Shown here piece after piece: positions 8,907 through 15,873 of a stretch of 29,726 nucleotides of DNA. The notes below the pieces were generated by a model. It had not been told where the DNA came from. It saw only the letters and a program-made list of their open reading frames with translations, and did no database searches. Made by a program: the position numbers and the translations under genes. This stretch comes from an uncultured Chitinophagales bacterium (GTDB lineage: Bacteria; Bacteroidota; Bacteroidia; Chitinophagales; Chitinophagaceae): assembly GCA_946886475.1 (NCBI GenBank), contig CAMPIQ010000028.1:1-29726 (forward strand), in the 5' to 3' direction. Position 1 is the first letter of the stretch. Every line of letters begins with the position of its first letter.

Positions 8907-8962
8907 GATTTTGAATTTTACATTTTGACCCTTCCCTTGTCAGGGCATGCTTTTGGCTTTTG
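8907..8962. repeat. Degenerate T-rich 7-bp periodic stretch
   Basis: The gap between the GNAT gene and carA contains successive 7-mers GATTTTG, AATTTTA, CATTTTG (8907-8927) and a tandem GCTTTTG pair (8949-8962). The period matches the clearer heptad elements elsewhere in the window, but no strong inverted arm is seen and it ends 26 bp before the carA stop. It may be a decayed copy or chance in AT-rich sequence. Confidence 0.3.
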
Positions 8963-8988
8963 AATCCGCACAATAAAAAATCCCCGAT

Positions 8989-10083
8989 TCACGACTGCTT
9001 CCTGATCATATCAATGAATTCGTCAAACAAATACCGGCTGTCGTGCGGACCGGGTGTGCTTTCAGGATGGTACTGAACTGAAAAAGCAGGTTTTCCTTTT
9101 ATGCGGATGCCCTCAATTGACTGGTCGTTGAGATTAACGTGGGTGATCTCAATGTTCTTTGCTTTTTTCACTGCTTCGGGGTCAACTCCAAATCCATGAT
9201 TCTGCGTAGTGATCTCACACCTTCCGGTAACCAGGTTCTTTACCGGATGATTCATTCCTCTATGCCCATGTTTCATTTTAAATGTTGGAATATCATTGGC
9301 CAGTGCCAGTAACTGATGCCCCAGGCAAATGCCAAATGTGGGTTTTTCTTCTTTCAATATATTTTTCAGCGTGTCAACTGCATAAGCCATGGATGCCGGA
9401 TCGCCTGGTCCATTGGAAATAAAATATCCGGAAGGATTAAATTTTTTCAGTTCTTCTATGGATGTTTTAGCAGGAAATACTTTTACATGTGCACCCCTTT
9501 CTACCATGCAGTTAAAAATATTGCGTTTGGTTCCATAATCAAGCACTGCGATTTTAATGGGTGAGCTGGTATCGCCCAATTCATAAGGCACCTTTGTACT
9601 GACTATGGATGCCAGTTCCAGTCCTGACATATCAGGAACATCATTTAATTTATTTTTTAAAACTTCGGGATCCAGTATTTCTGATGATATGATACAGTTC
9701 ATGGCACCCTTATTCCTGATCTGGGTAACCAGGGCCCTGGTATCAACCCCCTCAATGGCAACAATATTCTGGTTCTTCAGATAATCGTTAAGGGAACCTT
9801 TGGCCGTATGCCTCGAGAACAGTTCTTCCAGGTTCCGGCCTATTAGTCCTTTTATCTTGACACTATCACTTTCCACGTCTTCATCGGACACACCATAATT
9901 ACCAATATGGGCATTGTTCATGATCAGTACCTGGCCATAATAACTGGGATCGGTAAATACTTCCTGGTAGCCGGTCATTCCTGTATTAAAACAAATTTCA
10001 CCACCTGTAGTACCTGTAGCGCCAAATGCTTTTCCATAACAGGTTGTGCCATCTTCAAGAACCAAAACTGCTGTATACTCCAT
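8989..10083 (-). CDS. carA: Carbamoyl-phosphate synthase small subunit
   Basis: A 364-residue glutaminase subunit of carbamoyl-phosphate synthetase. It hydrolyses glutamine and channels ammonia to CarB for pyrimidine and arginine synthesis. The N-terminal CPSase small-chain domain (about 1-145) has FGATGTTGGEICFNTGMTGYQE. The class I amidotransferase domain (about 176-362) has SNGPGDPA, the nucleophile C253 in GICLGHQLLALA, and H339/E341 in YHPES. The catalytic triad is complete. ATG 10083 is used; an in-frame ATG at 10146 would add 21 residues that are not conserved. In many Bacteroidota carA follows rplQ directly; here a gene on the opposite strand lies between. No carB is in the window. 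Confidence 0.96.
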   Translation of the reverse strand: MEYTAVLVLEDGTTCYGKAFGATGTTGGEICFNTGMTGYQEVFTDPSYYGQVLIMNNAHIGNYGVSDEDVESDSVKIKGLIGRNLEELFSRHTAKGSLNDYLKNQNIVAIEGVDTRALVTQIRNKGAMNCIISSEILDPEVLKNKLNDVPDMSGLELASIVSTKVPYELGDTSSPIKIAVLDYGTKRNIFNCMVERGAHVKVFPAKTSIEELKKFNPSGYFISNGPGDPASMAYAVDTLKNILKEEKPTFGICLGHQLLALANDIPTFKMKHGHRGMNHPVKNLVTGRCEITTQNHGFGVDPEAVKKAKNIEITHVNLNDQSIEGIRIKGKPAFSVQYHPESTPGPHDSRYLFDEFIDMIRKQS

Positions 10084-10203
10084 TGTAAAAAAGTTATGCA
10101 AAGAAAAACTATCTGCAGATTTCAGGCCGTTAAAAATTACCCACAAAAGAAAAGCAGTCAGGAGAACAATTTTTTCCGGCCATTTCCTTACTTATCTTAC
10201 TAT

Positions 10204-11595
10204 ATGTTTTTTACCGTTAGCAGAACCATTTCCGGGCTATTTATCATGCTGCTGGCAGGTGCTGTCTATTTTCATCTTGAAAGAATTTTATTTTCTGATG
10301 CTTCATTTATTTTAACCAGGATCATCAATACTGGTTCCCTTCAGATCCAGGAACACAGGTATGGATCTTTTATAACCCAGGGCTTTCCGCTGCTGGCTTC
10401 TTATTCAGGAATGCCGCTATCGGCCATAGTGCTGCTGTATTCTGTGAGCTTCAATCTGTTTTACCTTGCTGTTGCTTTATTGCTGGTGTATACGTTCAGG
10501 GAATATGGGCTGGCCATTCTCATGAGTTTTTATTATGTTCTTTATGTTTCAGATACTTATTTCTGGACCAACAATGAAGTGCACCAGGGCATTGCCTGGA
10601 TGTTCCTTTTTTTTGGCATGATATCATGGCTCTGGAAAAGGAGGATTAGAAAAGTGATATTCCTGCCGGTATTTATTTTGCTGGCCTTTCTTTCCATCTT
10701 CACACATCCCCTGGTTGCATTCCCAACCCTGTTCCTGTGGACATTTTTTATTTTTGAAAATAAATGGGCCGCCGGTCATAAAGAGCTCATTGTATATTCT
10801 ATACTCCTTCTGGCCATTTGCTTTGCCAAATATCTTTTGAGTACCAGCGTTGGGCAAAGTCATTATGATATTGAAAAGCTGGAAGGATTACAGCACCTCC
10901 ATACAGAATCAGTCTTTTCCGCCCTCAACTCAACCCTGTCCAGGGAAATTATAAAAAGGACCCTGACACAATACTGGATCATTCCCATATTATTCATGAC
11001 CGGGATGGTATATGCCATCAAACAAAAAAAATATGCAAATGCCGTATTGGTGATGGTATTTTCCATGGCATATTTTACAGCCATAGTGGTCACCTTCAGA
11101 GAGTTTACACCTTTTTACATGGAAAGCCAACTAATGGCACTCAGCATAATAACCGCTGCATTGTTTGTTTATTATGCCCTGCCGGCATTCAAACCACAAC
11201 AGGCCGTGATGATCCTGGTGCTCATTTTTATGGTGAGACTGGCTTACATAGGTCATGCATCAAAAAAATGGGTGGAAAGGAAGGAATGGATCTTTTTAAC
11301 GCTGGAGGACATGCGAAAAAAAGGAATAAAAAAAGGTTTGATCAATGAGGACGAACAAACCAAAAAAATATTGATCATGAGCTGGGGCTTACCTCAGGAA
11401 AGCCTGCTGGCTTCTGCATTAAACGGCGATGATCCCCAAATGACCTTTATTTCATCAACACCCGAAATTATTGAGAAACGGCTTCCGGAAAGAACCAGCC
11501 AAATAATAGGAAGTTTTGAAAACCTGGATAACAAAAAACTTAATGCATCTTATTTTAATATTGATACACTTGGTTCGTACAAGCTGATAAATTAA
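10204..11595 (+). CDS. Unrecognised polytopic membrane protein
   Basis: A 463-residue protein from ATG 10204 with about ten hydrophobic segments covering residues 1-360 and a soluble C-terminal tail of about 100 residues. The first TM (SRTISGLFIMLLAGAVYF) is followed by a large polar loop with ILTRIINTGSLQIQEHRYGSFITQG. That arrangement recalls GT-C/PMT-type membrane glycosyltransferases, where the first loop is catalytic, but no acidic D-x-D/E-x-D signature stands out, so I assign no enzyme function. The reading frame stays open upstream to 9907, but that part is antisense to carA and is not counted. It is the only plus-strand gene between carA and the ribosomal operon. It ends 50 bp from rplQ, convergently, sharing the terminator hairpin region. 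Confidence 0.75.
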   Translation: MFFTVSRTISGLFIMLLAGAVYFHLERILFSDASFILTRIINTGSLQIQEHRYGSFITQGFPLLASYSGMPLSAIVLLYSVSFNLFYLAVALLLVYTFREYGLAILMSFYYVLYVSDTYFWTNNEVHQGIAWMFLFFGMISWLWKRRIRKVIFLPVFILLAFLSIFTHPLVAFPTLFLWTFFIFENKWAAGHKELIVYSILLLAICFAKYLLSTSVGQSHYDIEKLEGLQHLHTESVFSALNSTLSREIIKRTLTQYWIIPILFMTGMVYAIKQKKYANAVLVMVFSMAYFTAIVVTFREFTPFYMESQLMALSIITAALFVYYALPAFKPQQAVMILVLIFMVRLAYIGHASKKWVERKEWIFLTLEDMRKKGIKKGLINEDEQTKKILIMSWGLPQESLLASALNGDDPQMTFISSTPEIIEKRLPERTSQIIGSFENLDNKKLNASYFNIDTLGSYKLIN

Positions 11596-11621
11596 AAAAT
11601 CCTCCTGCAGGCAGGAGGATT
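11594..11621 (-). terminator. Rho-independent terminator of the infA-rplQ operon
   Basis: A perfect 10-bp stem, AATCCTCCTG (11598-11607) with CAGGAGGATT (11612-11621), surrounds a CAGG tetraloop. On the minus strand it is followed by six T. It lies 24 bp beyond the rplQ stop. On the plus strand no T-run follows the stem, so it works best for the minus-strand operon, though its T-run overlaps the last bases of the convergent membrane-protein gene. Confidence 0.88.
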
Positions 11622-11645
11622 CCGGAAATATATGGCATACAATCG

Positions 11646-12170
11646 TTAGCCGGGTTGTTGCTCAGTAGATTCAGGTTTGGCTTCTTCTGCACCTGCAGTT
11701 TCATCTGCAGTTTCAGCTGTTGCCTGGGCAGCAGTGGCTTTTTTAGCTCCACCTGCACGGCGGGTTCTTTTCGCACCTTCTTTCTTCTCAGTTTTACCTT
11801 TACCGTAGATCTCGTTAAAGTCAACCAGTTCAATCAACGCCTGTTCGGCATTGTCACCAGGACGGGCGCCAAGTTTAATGATCCTTGTATAACCACCAGG
11901 ACGGCCGGCGATCTTTGCACTGATCACCTCAAACAATTCTGTTACAGCAGCTTTATCCTGCAGGTAGCTGAACACTACACGACGCTGGTGTGTTTCATTC
12001 TTTTTACTCTTTGTGATCAAGGGCTCAACATACTTACGCAAAGCTTTTGCTTTAGCCAGTGTAGTTACAATACGCTTGTGCTGAATAAGCTGACAGGCAA
12101 GGTTCATTAACAACGCTTCGCGGTGTGCTTTTTTACGACCGAGGTTGTTGATTTTGTCTCCGTGACGCAT
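11646..12170 (-). CDS. rplQ: Ribosomal protein L17 (bL17) with acidic/Ala-rich tail
   Basis: A 174-residue large-subunit protein. Residues 1 to about 120 are canonical bL17: [77 protein letters not shown]. The last about 50 residues are a low-complexity tail rich in Ala, Thr, Lys and Glu ([18 protein letters not shown] and a Glu/Gln/Pro end). E. coli L17 has 127 residues, so the tail is an extension. It is the last gene of the operon, followed by a strong terminator. Four 7-bp direct repeats lie 10-37 bp upstream of its start. Confidence 0.97.
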   Translation of the reverse strand: MRHGDKINNLGRKKAHREALLMNLACQLIQHKRIVTTLAKAKALRKYVEPLITKSKKNETHQRRVVFSYLQDKAAVTELFEVISAKIAGRPGGYTRIIKLGARPGDNAEQALIELVDFNEIYGKGKTEKKEGAKRTRRAGGAKKATAAQATAETADETAGAEEAKPESTEQQPG

Positions 12171-12179
12171 GACGTTTTT

Positions 12180-12207
12180 AGTTTAAAGTTCAAAGTTTAA
12201 AGTTCAG
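12180..12207. repeat. Four tandem heptamers (AGTTYAA) upstream of rplQ
   Basis: Exactly four 7-mers in tandem: AGTTTAA, AGTTCAA, AGTTTAA, AGTTCAG (12180-12186, 12187-12193, 12194-12200, 12201-12207). The unit resembles the AGCTNNG unit of the operon's other gaps with C and G replaced. No clear inverted arm follows within 40 bp. It would be transcribed in the rplQ leader, ending 9 nt before the start codon. Confidence 0.65.
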
Positions 12208-12300
12208 CGCCGGTCGTTTAAAGACTGACCTTTACTTCTCCCCCTGAATGTGAATAATACAGCTGCACCGTGTCAAGGAATTGCAGCCGGTTGCTCATCC

Positions 12301-12393
12301 AAAAATCAAAATTCAAAAAATATTGGTTTCATTAAAGACCTCAATACTTTAGTACACCTTTTGAATTTTACTTTTGAATTTTGTATTGATTTT
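12301..12393. repeat. AT-rich heptad inverted repeat abutting the rpoA stop
   Basis: The left arm reads AAAAATC, AAAATTC, AAAAAAT (12301-12321). The right arm reads TTTTGAA, TTTTAC, TTTTGAA, TTTTGTA, TTGATTTT (12359-12393), with one unit shortened to 6 bp. AAAATTCAAAA (12308-12318) is the exact complement of TTTTGAATTTTs at 12359 and 12372, 11 bp each. The right arm runs into the rpoA stop codon (12392-12394). It takes the position held by the GC-rich heptad elements in the other gaps of this operon. Confidence 0.6.
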
Positions 12394-13393
12394 AATAATC
12401 GTCCTTATCAATTCCCAGCTTACCCAGATCCATTCCAAAATGCAGACCTCTTTCATTGAGTACCTGCTCGATCTCGGAAAGTGATTTCTGGCCGAAGTTG
12501 CGGAATTTCATCAGGTCTTCCTGTTCGTATTGAACCAGCTCACTAAGTGAGTTGATCTTTGCTGCTTTCAGGCAGTTGAAGGCGCGCACAGAAAGATCCA
12601 GGTCTTCAAGTGGTGTCTTCAATACTTTACGGAGCTGCAAAGTTTGTTCGTCAACGATATCTTCTTTTTTCTCTTCTTTATTATCGAAAGTGATATTCTC
12701 GTCGGTAATGATCATCAGGTGCTGGATCAGTATGCGTGAAGCCTGTTTAACCGCTTCTTCGGGATGGATGGTACCATCCGTGCTTACTTCCATAACCAGC
12801 TTCTCGTAGTCTGTACGCTGCTCCACACGGGTATTCTCAATAGTATATTTTACATTCTTTATTGGAGTGTAAATAGCATCTACAGGAATATATCCAAGCG
12901 GTGCGTCCTTAGGTTTGTTTTCTTCGGCAGGAACATATCCACGTCCTTTACCGATGGTGATCTCAATATCCAGTTTTGCAGAACCATCCAGTGTGCAGAT
13001 CAGCAATTCAGGATTCATGATCTGGAAAGATTGCGTTCCTTCAGCCAGCATACCGGCAGTGAATTCTGTTCTGTTCTTTATGGATAAAGTGATCTTTTCA
13101 TTTTGAACATCGTGGTCCACGATCTTTTTCATGCGAACCTGCTTAAGGTTCAGGATGATCTCTACCACGTCTTCAGAAACACCTTTGATAGTTGCAAATT
13201 CATGCTCCACACCCTCGATCCTTACACCAATGATTGCATAACCTTCCAGTGAATTCAACAATACGCGGCGAAGTGCATTACCAATGGTAACGCCATAACC
13301 AGGTTCCAGCGGACGGAATTCGAATTGCGCTTCGAAATCAGTTACTTTTTGAAGAACGATTTTGTCGGGCTTCTGAAAATTTAAAATGGCCAT
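12392..13393 (-). CDS. rpoA: RNA polymerase alpha subunit
   Basis: A 333-residue protein, normal length. The alpha-NTD (about 1-230) contains [29 protein letters not shown] and [11 protein letters not shown], the assembly and dimerisation motifs. The alpha-CTD (about 255-320) contains [26 protein letters not shown] and the helix-hairpin-helix [23 protein letters not shown], which contacts UP elements and activators. It is encoded between rpsD and rplQ, the standard order of the alpha operon, so it is co-expressed with ribosomal proteins. The upstream gap to rpsD holds a heptad palindrome. Confidence 0.99.
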   Translation of the reverse strand: MAILNFQKPDKIVLQKVTDFEAQFEFRPLEPGYGVTIGNALRRVLLNSLEGYAIIGVRIEGVEHEFATIKGVSEDVVEIILNLKQVRMKKIVDHDVQNEKITLSIKNRTEFTAGMLAEGTQSFQIMNPELLICTLDGSAKLDIEITIGKGRGYVPAEENKPKDAPLGYIPVDAIYTPIKNVKYTIENTRVEQRTDYEKLVMEVSTDGTIHPEEAVKQASRILIQHLMIITDENITFDNKEEKKEDIVDEQTLQLRKVLKTPLEDLDLSVRAFNCLKAAKINSLSELVQYEQEDLMKFRNFGQKSLSEIEQVLNERGLHFGMDLGKLGIDKDDY

Positions 13394-13427
13394 GTTTATT
13401 TACGGTTTACGTTTTTGAAATTTAATA

Positions 13428-13491
13428 AGCTTTGAGTTGCGGGCTTTGAGTTTCGAGGACACTCGCAGCTCAAAGCTAACAGCCCACAGCT
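13428..13491. repeat. Heptad palindrome (AGCTNNG x4, inverted) in the rpsD-rpoA gap
   Basis: Left arm: AGCTTTG, AGTTGCG, GGCTTTG, AGTTTCG (13428-13455). Loop AGGACACT (13456-13463). Right arm, as inverted units: CGCAGCT, CAAAGCT, AACAGCC, CACAGCT (13464-13491). Each arm is 28 bp. The element ends 1 bp from the rpsD stop codon (13493-13495) and lies 34 bp before the rpoA start. Confidence 0.85.
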
Positions 13492-13492
13492 A

Positions 13493-14098
13493 TTACTTAC
13501 TATACAATTCCACTATCAGCTGCTCCTTGATATTCTCAGGAACGCTTTCTCTTTCAGGATAGGTAATAAAAGTACCTGTCATGGTAGTTTCATTCCAGTC
13601 AACCCAGTTGAATTTAGGGTTCTTACCACGAACTGCGCTGGTAACTGAAGTATTATCTTTTGATTTGTCTTTCAGTGAAATAACATCACCTGGCTTTAAC
13701 TGGTAAGAAGGTACGTTCACTACATCACCATTTACAGTTACGTGTTTGTGGCTCACCAGCTGGCGTGCAGCAGGACGTGAAGGAGCAATGCCCATACGGA
13801 AAACGGCATTATCAAGACGTGCTTCCAGTAATTTAATCAGGTTTTCACCAGTTACACCTTTGCGGCGTGAAGCTTCTTCAAAAGTTTTGCGGAATTGTTT
13901 CTCTAAAACGCCATAAGTGTATTTGGCTTTTTGTTTTTCGCGAAGCTGGAGTGCATATTCACCTAAGCTTTTACGCTTGCGTTGTGCTCCATGCTGACCG
14001 GGAGGGTTGGAATTTTTTCCTAACCATTTACCATTGCCTAAGATCGGCTCACCGAAAATACGGGAGATCTTGGTCTTTGGACCATTGTAACGTGCCAT
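13493..14098 (-). CDS. rpsD: Ribosomal protein S4 (uS4), zinc-free form
   Basis: A 201-residue small-subunit assembly protein. The N-terminal [21 protein letters not shown] is followed by [35 protein letters not shown]. An S4 RNA-binding domain (about 90-155) contains [31 protein letters not shown]. No cysteine cluster is present at the N-terminus, so this is the zinc-independent (C-) form. In other bacteria S4 represses its own operon by binding the leader mRNA; a stem with a large loop lies 15-54 bp upstream of this start. The gene sits between rpsK and rpoA. Confidence 0.98.
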   Translation of the reverse strand: MARYNGPKTKISRIFGEPILGNGKWLGKNSNPPGQHGAQRKRKSLGEYALQLREKQKAKYTYGVLEKQFRKTFEEASRRKGVTGENLIKLLEARLDNAVFRMGIAPSRPAARQLVSHKHVTVNGDVVNVPSYQLKPGDVISLKDKSKDNTSVTSAVRGKNPKFNWVDWNETTMTGTFITYPERESVPENIKEQLIVELYSK

Positions 14099-14113
14099 AG
14101 TTTTTATTCATTT

Positions 14114-14152
14114 CCGCTTTTTAGAAACCGGTGACTTCATCGTTGAAAGCGG
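14114..14152 (-). promoter_or_regulatory. Possible rpsD leader stem-loop
   Basis: CCGCTTT (14114-14120) and AAAGCGG (14146-14152) form a 7-bp stem around a 25-nt loop containing a central ACCGGT. It lies 15-54 nt upstream of the rpsD start in the mRNA and is separate from the heptad palindrome in the same gap. S4 is a known translational autoregulator in other bacteria, so a role in control is possible but unproven. Confidence 0.3.
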
Positions 14153-14204
14153 TAAAAATTAATGAAGCACCCTTTATTAAATGAATAGCGTTGGCTATAT
14201 GTTT

Positions 14205-14268
14205 AGCTGCGGGCTTTGCGCTTTGAGCTTCGAGGTTCCCCGCAGCTCGTAGCTATCAGCTCATAGCT
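14205..14268. repeat. Heptad palindrome (AGCTNNG x4, inverted) in the rpsK-rpsD gap
   Basis: Left arm: AGCTGCG, GGCTTTG, CGCTTTG, AGCTTCG (14205-14232). Loop AGGTTCCC (14233-14240). Right arm, inverted units: CGCAGCT, CGTAGCT, ATCAGCT, CATAGCT (14241-14268). The element ends 2 bp from the rpsK stop codon (14271-14273), and its other end is 106 bp from the rpsD start. Confidence 0.87.
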
Positions 14269-14270
14269 TC

Positions 14271-14687
14271 TTAAACTCTTCTCTTTTTCGGAGGCCTGCA
14301 GCCATTGTGAGGCAGCGGGGTCACATCCTTGATCATATTAACTTCAATGCCTGACTGGGCCAGTGCGCGGATAGCGCTTTCCCTGCCGGCACCAGGACCT
14401 TTTACAAATACATCAACTCTTTTCACACCTGCATCTGTTGCCACCTTGGATGCATCCGCGGAAGCCATTTGCGCAGCATATGGGGTGTTCTTTTTAGAAC
14501 CCTTGAAACCCATTTTACCGGCACTTGACCAGGAAATAACCTGACCCTGTTTGTTAGTGATGCTGATGATCAGATTGTTGAACGTTGCATTAATATGTGC
14601 ATCGCCATAGGAGTCAACCTTTACGATTCTTTTTTTAGCGGCTGCTTTTGCGCTTTGACCTTTTCCGCCTGATTGTGCTTTTGCCAT
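14271..14687 (-). CDS. rpsK: Ribosomal protein S11 (uS11)
   Basis: A 138-residue small-subunit platform protein. A basic Ala/Lys-rich N-terminal tail (about 1-20) is followed by the conserved core [57 protein letters not shown] and the C-terminal signature [18 protein letters not shown]. Start and length fit the family. It lies between rpsM and rpsD in the standard order. A compact stem-loop lies about 32-51 bp upstream of its start. Confidence 0.99.
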   Translation of the reverse strand: MAKAQSGGKGQSAKAAAKKRIVKVDSYGDAHINATFNNLIISITNKQGQVISWSSAGKMGFKGSKKNTPYAAQMASADASKVATDAGVKRVDVFVKGPGAGRESAIRALAQSGIEVNMIKDVTPLPHNGCRPPKKRRV

Positions 14688-14719
14688 TTTAATTAGGTAA
14701 TCTTTCTTTTTTAAAATAA

Positions 14720-14738
14720 TCCCGGTTCATCACCGGAA
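14720..14738 (-). promoter_or_regulatory. Stem-loop in the rpsK leader, possible attenuator
   Basis: On the minus strand TTCCGGT, loop GATGA, ACCGGGA form a 7-bp stem (one G-U pair) followed by a T/A-rich stretch TTATTTTAAAAAAG. It lies 32-50 nt before the rpsK start and between two cistrons of one operon. It resembles a weak terminator, so partial termination or mRNA processing is possible. This is separate from the heptad palindrome at 14805-14870. Confidence 0.35.
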
Positions 14739-14804
14739 CCTGAATCAACCCTCCACCGCACTAAGGTATCCGCAATTGAATCAGTTATAATAGTGCTATA
14801 ATAC

Positions 14805-14870
14805 AGCTACGGGCTATTAGCTATGAGCATCGGGATCTGACTCGCAACTCATGGCTTATAGCTCGCAGCT
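14805..14870. repeat. Heptad palindrome (AGCTNNG x4, inverted) in the rpsM-rpsK gap
   Basis: Left arm: AGCTACG, GGCTATT, AGCTATG, AGCATCG (14805-14832). Loop GGATCTGACT (14833-14842). Right arm, inverted units: CGCAACT, CATGGCT, TATAGCT, CGCAGCT (14843-14870). 22 of 30 aligned arm positions are complementary and several others are G-U capable. It ends 6 bp from the rpsM stop codon (14877-14879). Confidence 0.87.
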
Positions 14871-14876
14871 TATTTC

Positions 14877-15257
14877 TTACTTCTTAGGCGCTTTCTTCTT
14901 ACCAGCAACTGTCTTACGTTTTCCTTTACGGGTACGGCTGTTGGTTTTTGTACGCTGACCCCTTACAGGCAAACCTTTACGGTGACGAAGTCCACGGTAA
15001 CAGGCAATATCAAGCAAACGCTTGATGCTCATCTGCACCTCGGAACGCAATTGTCCTTCTACTTTGAACTCTTCCGTAATGGTATTACGGATGGCATTCA
15101 GATCATCATCATTCCAATCGTTCACTTTCTTGCTACGGTCAATGCCATGTTTGTCAAGAATGTAGCGGGCAGTAGCAGGTCCAATACCGAAGATGTAGGT
15201 AAGACCTATCTCGCCTCTTTTATTTTTTGGTAAATCAACGCCGGCAATACGAGCCAT
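14877..15257 (-). CDS. rpsM: Ribosomal protein S13 (uS13)
   Basis: A 126-residue small-subunit head protein contacting tRNA and the B1 bridges. Conserved [26 protein letters not shown] opens the protein. Then come [46 protein letters not shown] and a basic Lys-rich tail ending KKKAPKK that would reach the decoding centre. Length and motifs are normal. It lies between rpmJ and rpsK, both gaps holding heptad palindromes. Confidence 0.99.
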   Translation of the reverse strand: MARIAGVDLPKNKRGEIGLTYIFGIGPATARYILDKHGIDRSKKVNDWNDDDLNAIRNTITEEFKVEGQLRSEVQMSIKRLLDIACYRGLRHRKGLPVRGQRTKTNSRTRKGKRKTVAGKKKAPKK

Positions 15258-15290
15258 AATGTATGTTCAATTTTACTTTAATAATTATTT

Positions 15291-15357
15291 AGCTGCTAGA
15301 CGTGAGCTTCGAGCTTCGGGGAATTTCCTCGCAGCTCGAAGCTCATAGCCCGAAGCT
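15291..15357. repeat. Heptad palindrome with a 13-bp perfect stem in the rpmJ-rpsM gap
   Basis: Left arm: AGCTGCT, AGACGTG, AGCTTCG, AGCTTCG (15291-15318). Right arm, inverted units: CGCAGCT, CGAAGCT, CATAGCC, CGAAGCT (15330-15357). TGAGCTTCGAGCT (15303-15315) pairs perfectly with 15333-15345, and the helix continues with minor mismatches to an AATTT loop. It is the best-paired member of the family. It ends 2 bp from the rpmJ stop codon (15360-15362). Confidence 0.9.
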
Positions 15358-15359
15358 TT

Positions 15360-15476
15360 TTATCCTTGTCTTTGCTTAAATCTCGGATTCTTCTTGTTGA
15401 TCACGTAAAGTCTCCCTTTGCGGCGCACGATCTTGCAATCTGCGCTTCTTTTCTTTATGGATGCTCTAACTTTCAT
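15360..15476 (-). CDS. rpmJ: Ribosomal protein L36 (bL36), zinc-free form
   Basis: A 38-residue basic protein, [20 protein letters not shown] at the start and NPRFKQRQG at the end, which identifies bL36. The zinc-binding form carries Cys at 11, 14 and 27 and His near 32. Here residue 11 is Ser, C14 is kept, 27 is Asn and the His position is Phe, so it should not bind zinc (C- form). ATG 15476 and TAA 15360-15362 are clear. It lies between infA and rpsM, the standard place. Heptad palindromes flank it on both sides. Confidence 0.97.
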   Translation of the reverse strand: MKVRASIKKRSADCKIVRRKGRLYVINKKNPRFKQRQG

Positions 15477-15488
15477 AATATTTTTTTG

Positions 15489-15551
15489 AGCTTCTGGCTT
15501 TGAGCCATGAGCTTCGAGGATCTCGCAGCCCGCGACTCGATGCTCGCAGCT
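15489..15551. repeat. Heptad palindrome (AGCTNNG x4, inverted) in the infA-rpmJ gap
   Basis: Left arm: AGCTTCT, GGCTTTG, AGCCATG, AGCTTCG (15489-15516). Loop AGGATCT (15517-15523). Right arm, inverted units: CGCAGCC, CGCGACT, CGATGCT, CGCAGCT (15524-15551). The last T belongs to the infA stop codon (TTA on plus at 15551-15553), so element and gene share a base. The other end is 12 bp from the rpmJ start. Confidence 0.82.
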
Positions 15552-15769
15552 TATTTATATCTAAAAATAATTCTCCCTCTCGACAGATCATATGGACTCA
15601 TCTCCACTCCCACCTTATCTCCAGGCAAAATCCGTATGTAGTGCATCCTCATCTTTCCAGAGATCGTAGCCAGGATTTCGTGTCCGTTCTCAAGCTTCAC
15701 CCTGAACATTGCGTTAGATAAAGCTTCTATAATAGTTCCGTCCTGTTTGATTAATGGCTGTTTCGACAT
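15551..15769 (-). CDS. infA: Translation initiation factor IF-1
   Basis: A 72-residue single OB-fold protein, normal length. [20 protein letters not shown], then [20 protein letters not shown], then [23 protein letters not shown], cover the family signature. IF-1 binds the 30S A site during initiation. It is the first gene of the operon here. secY and map, which commonly precede it in Bacteroidota, are absent, and a promoter-like -7 box lies 16 bp upstream of its ATG. Confidence 0.98.
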   Translation of the reverse strand: MSKQPLIKQDGTIIEALSNAMFRVKLENGHEILATISGKMRMHYIRILPGDKVGVEMSPYDLSRGRIIFRYK

Positions 15770-15785
15770 ACTGAATTTGGGAGCG

Positions 15786-15793
15786 CAAAGATA
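15786..15793 (-). promoter_or_regulatory. Predicted -7 box of the infA operon promoter
   Basis: TATCTTTG on the minus strand fits TAnnTTTG exactly and lies 16 bp upstream of the infA start, giving a very short leader. No exact TTTG is seen at the -33 distance, only a T-rich stretch belonging to the upstream terminator. Together with that terminator at 15811-15838 it supports infA as the first gene of the transcript. Confidence 0.55.
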
Positions 15794-15810
15794 TGGGGAA
15801 TACGGTTAAA

Positions 15811-15838
15811 AAAGAAAAAATCCCACACCAGGCGGGAT
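15811..15838 (-). terminator. Rho-independent terminator of the hypothetical gene
   Basis: On the minus strand ATCCCGC, loop CTGGT, GTGGGAT form a 7-bp stem with one G-U pair (15820-15838), followed by TTTTTTCTTTTTT. It lies 35 bp after the stop of the gene at 15874-16281 and separates it from the infA operon. Confidence 0.8.
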
Positions 15839-15873
15839 CAAAACTCCGATATTTTTAAAATAATTAAGAAGTT

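Noticed and set aside
8975..8995. Possible carA terminator (AATC-GGG-GATT then T-run on minus)
   Set aside because: The stem is only 4 bp with a 3-nt loop and overlaps the stop-codon region; too weak to call.
9907..10203. N-terminal extension of the membrane protein at 10204-11595
   Set aside because: The frame is open but fully antisense to conserved carA sequence for most of its length, and the hydrophobic start sequence begins at the ATG at 10204.
12171..12391. Hidden tRNA or small RNA gene in the rpoA-rplQ gap
   Set aside because: No cloverleaf, no TTCGA-type T-loop or CCA end; the content is explained by heptad repeats and AT-rich arms.
13428..15551. Heptad palindromes as ordinary Rho-independent terminators
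   Set aside because: They lie inside an operon whose downstream genes are essential, the stems are long and imperfect, and no T-run follows on the transcribed strand. A genuine terminator of the standard type is present only at the operon end.
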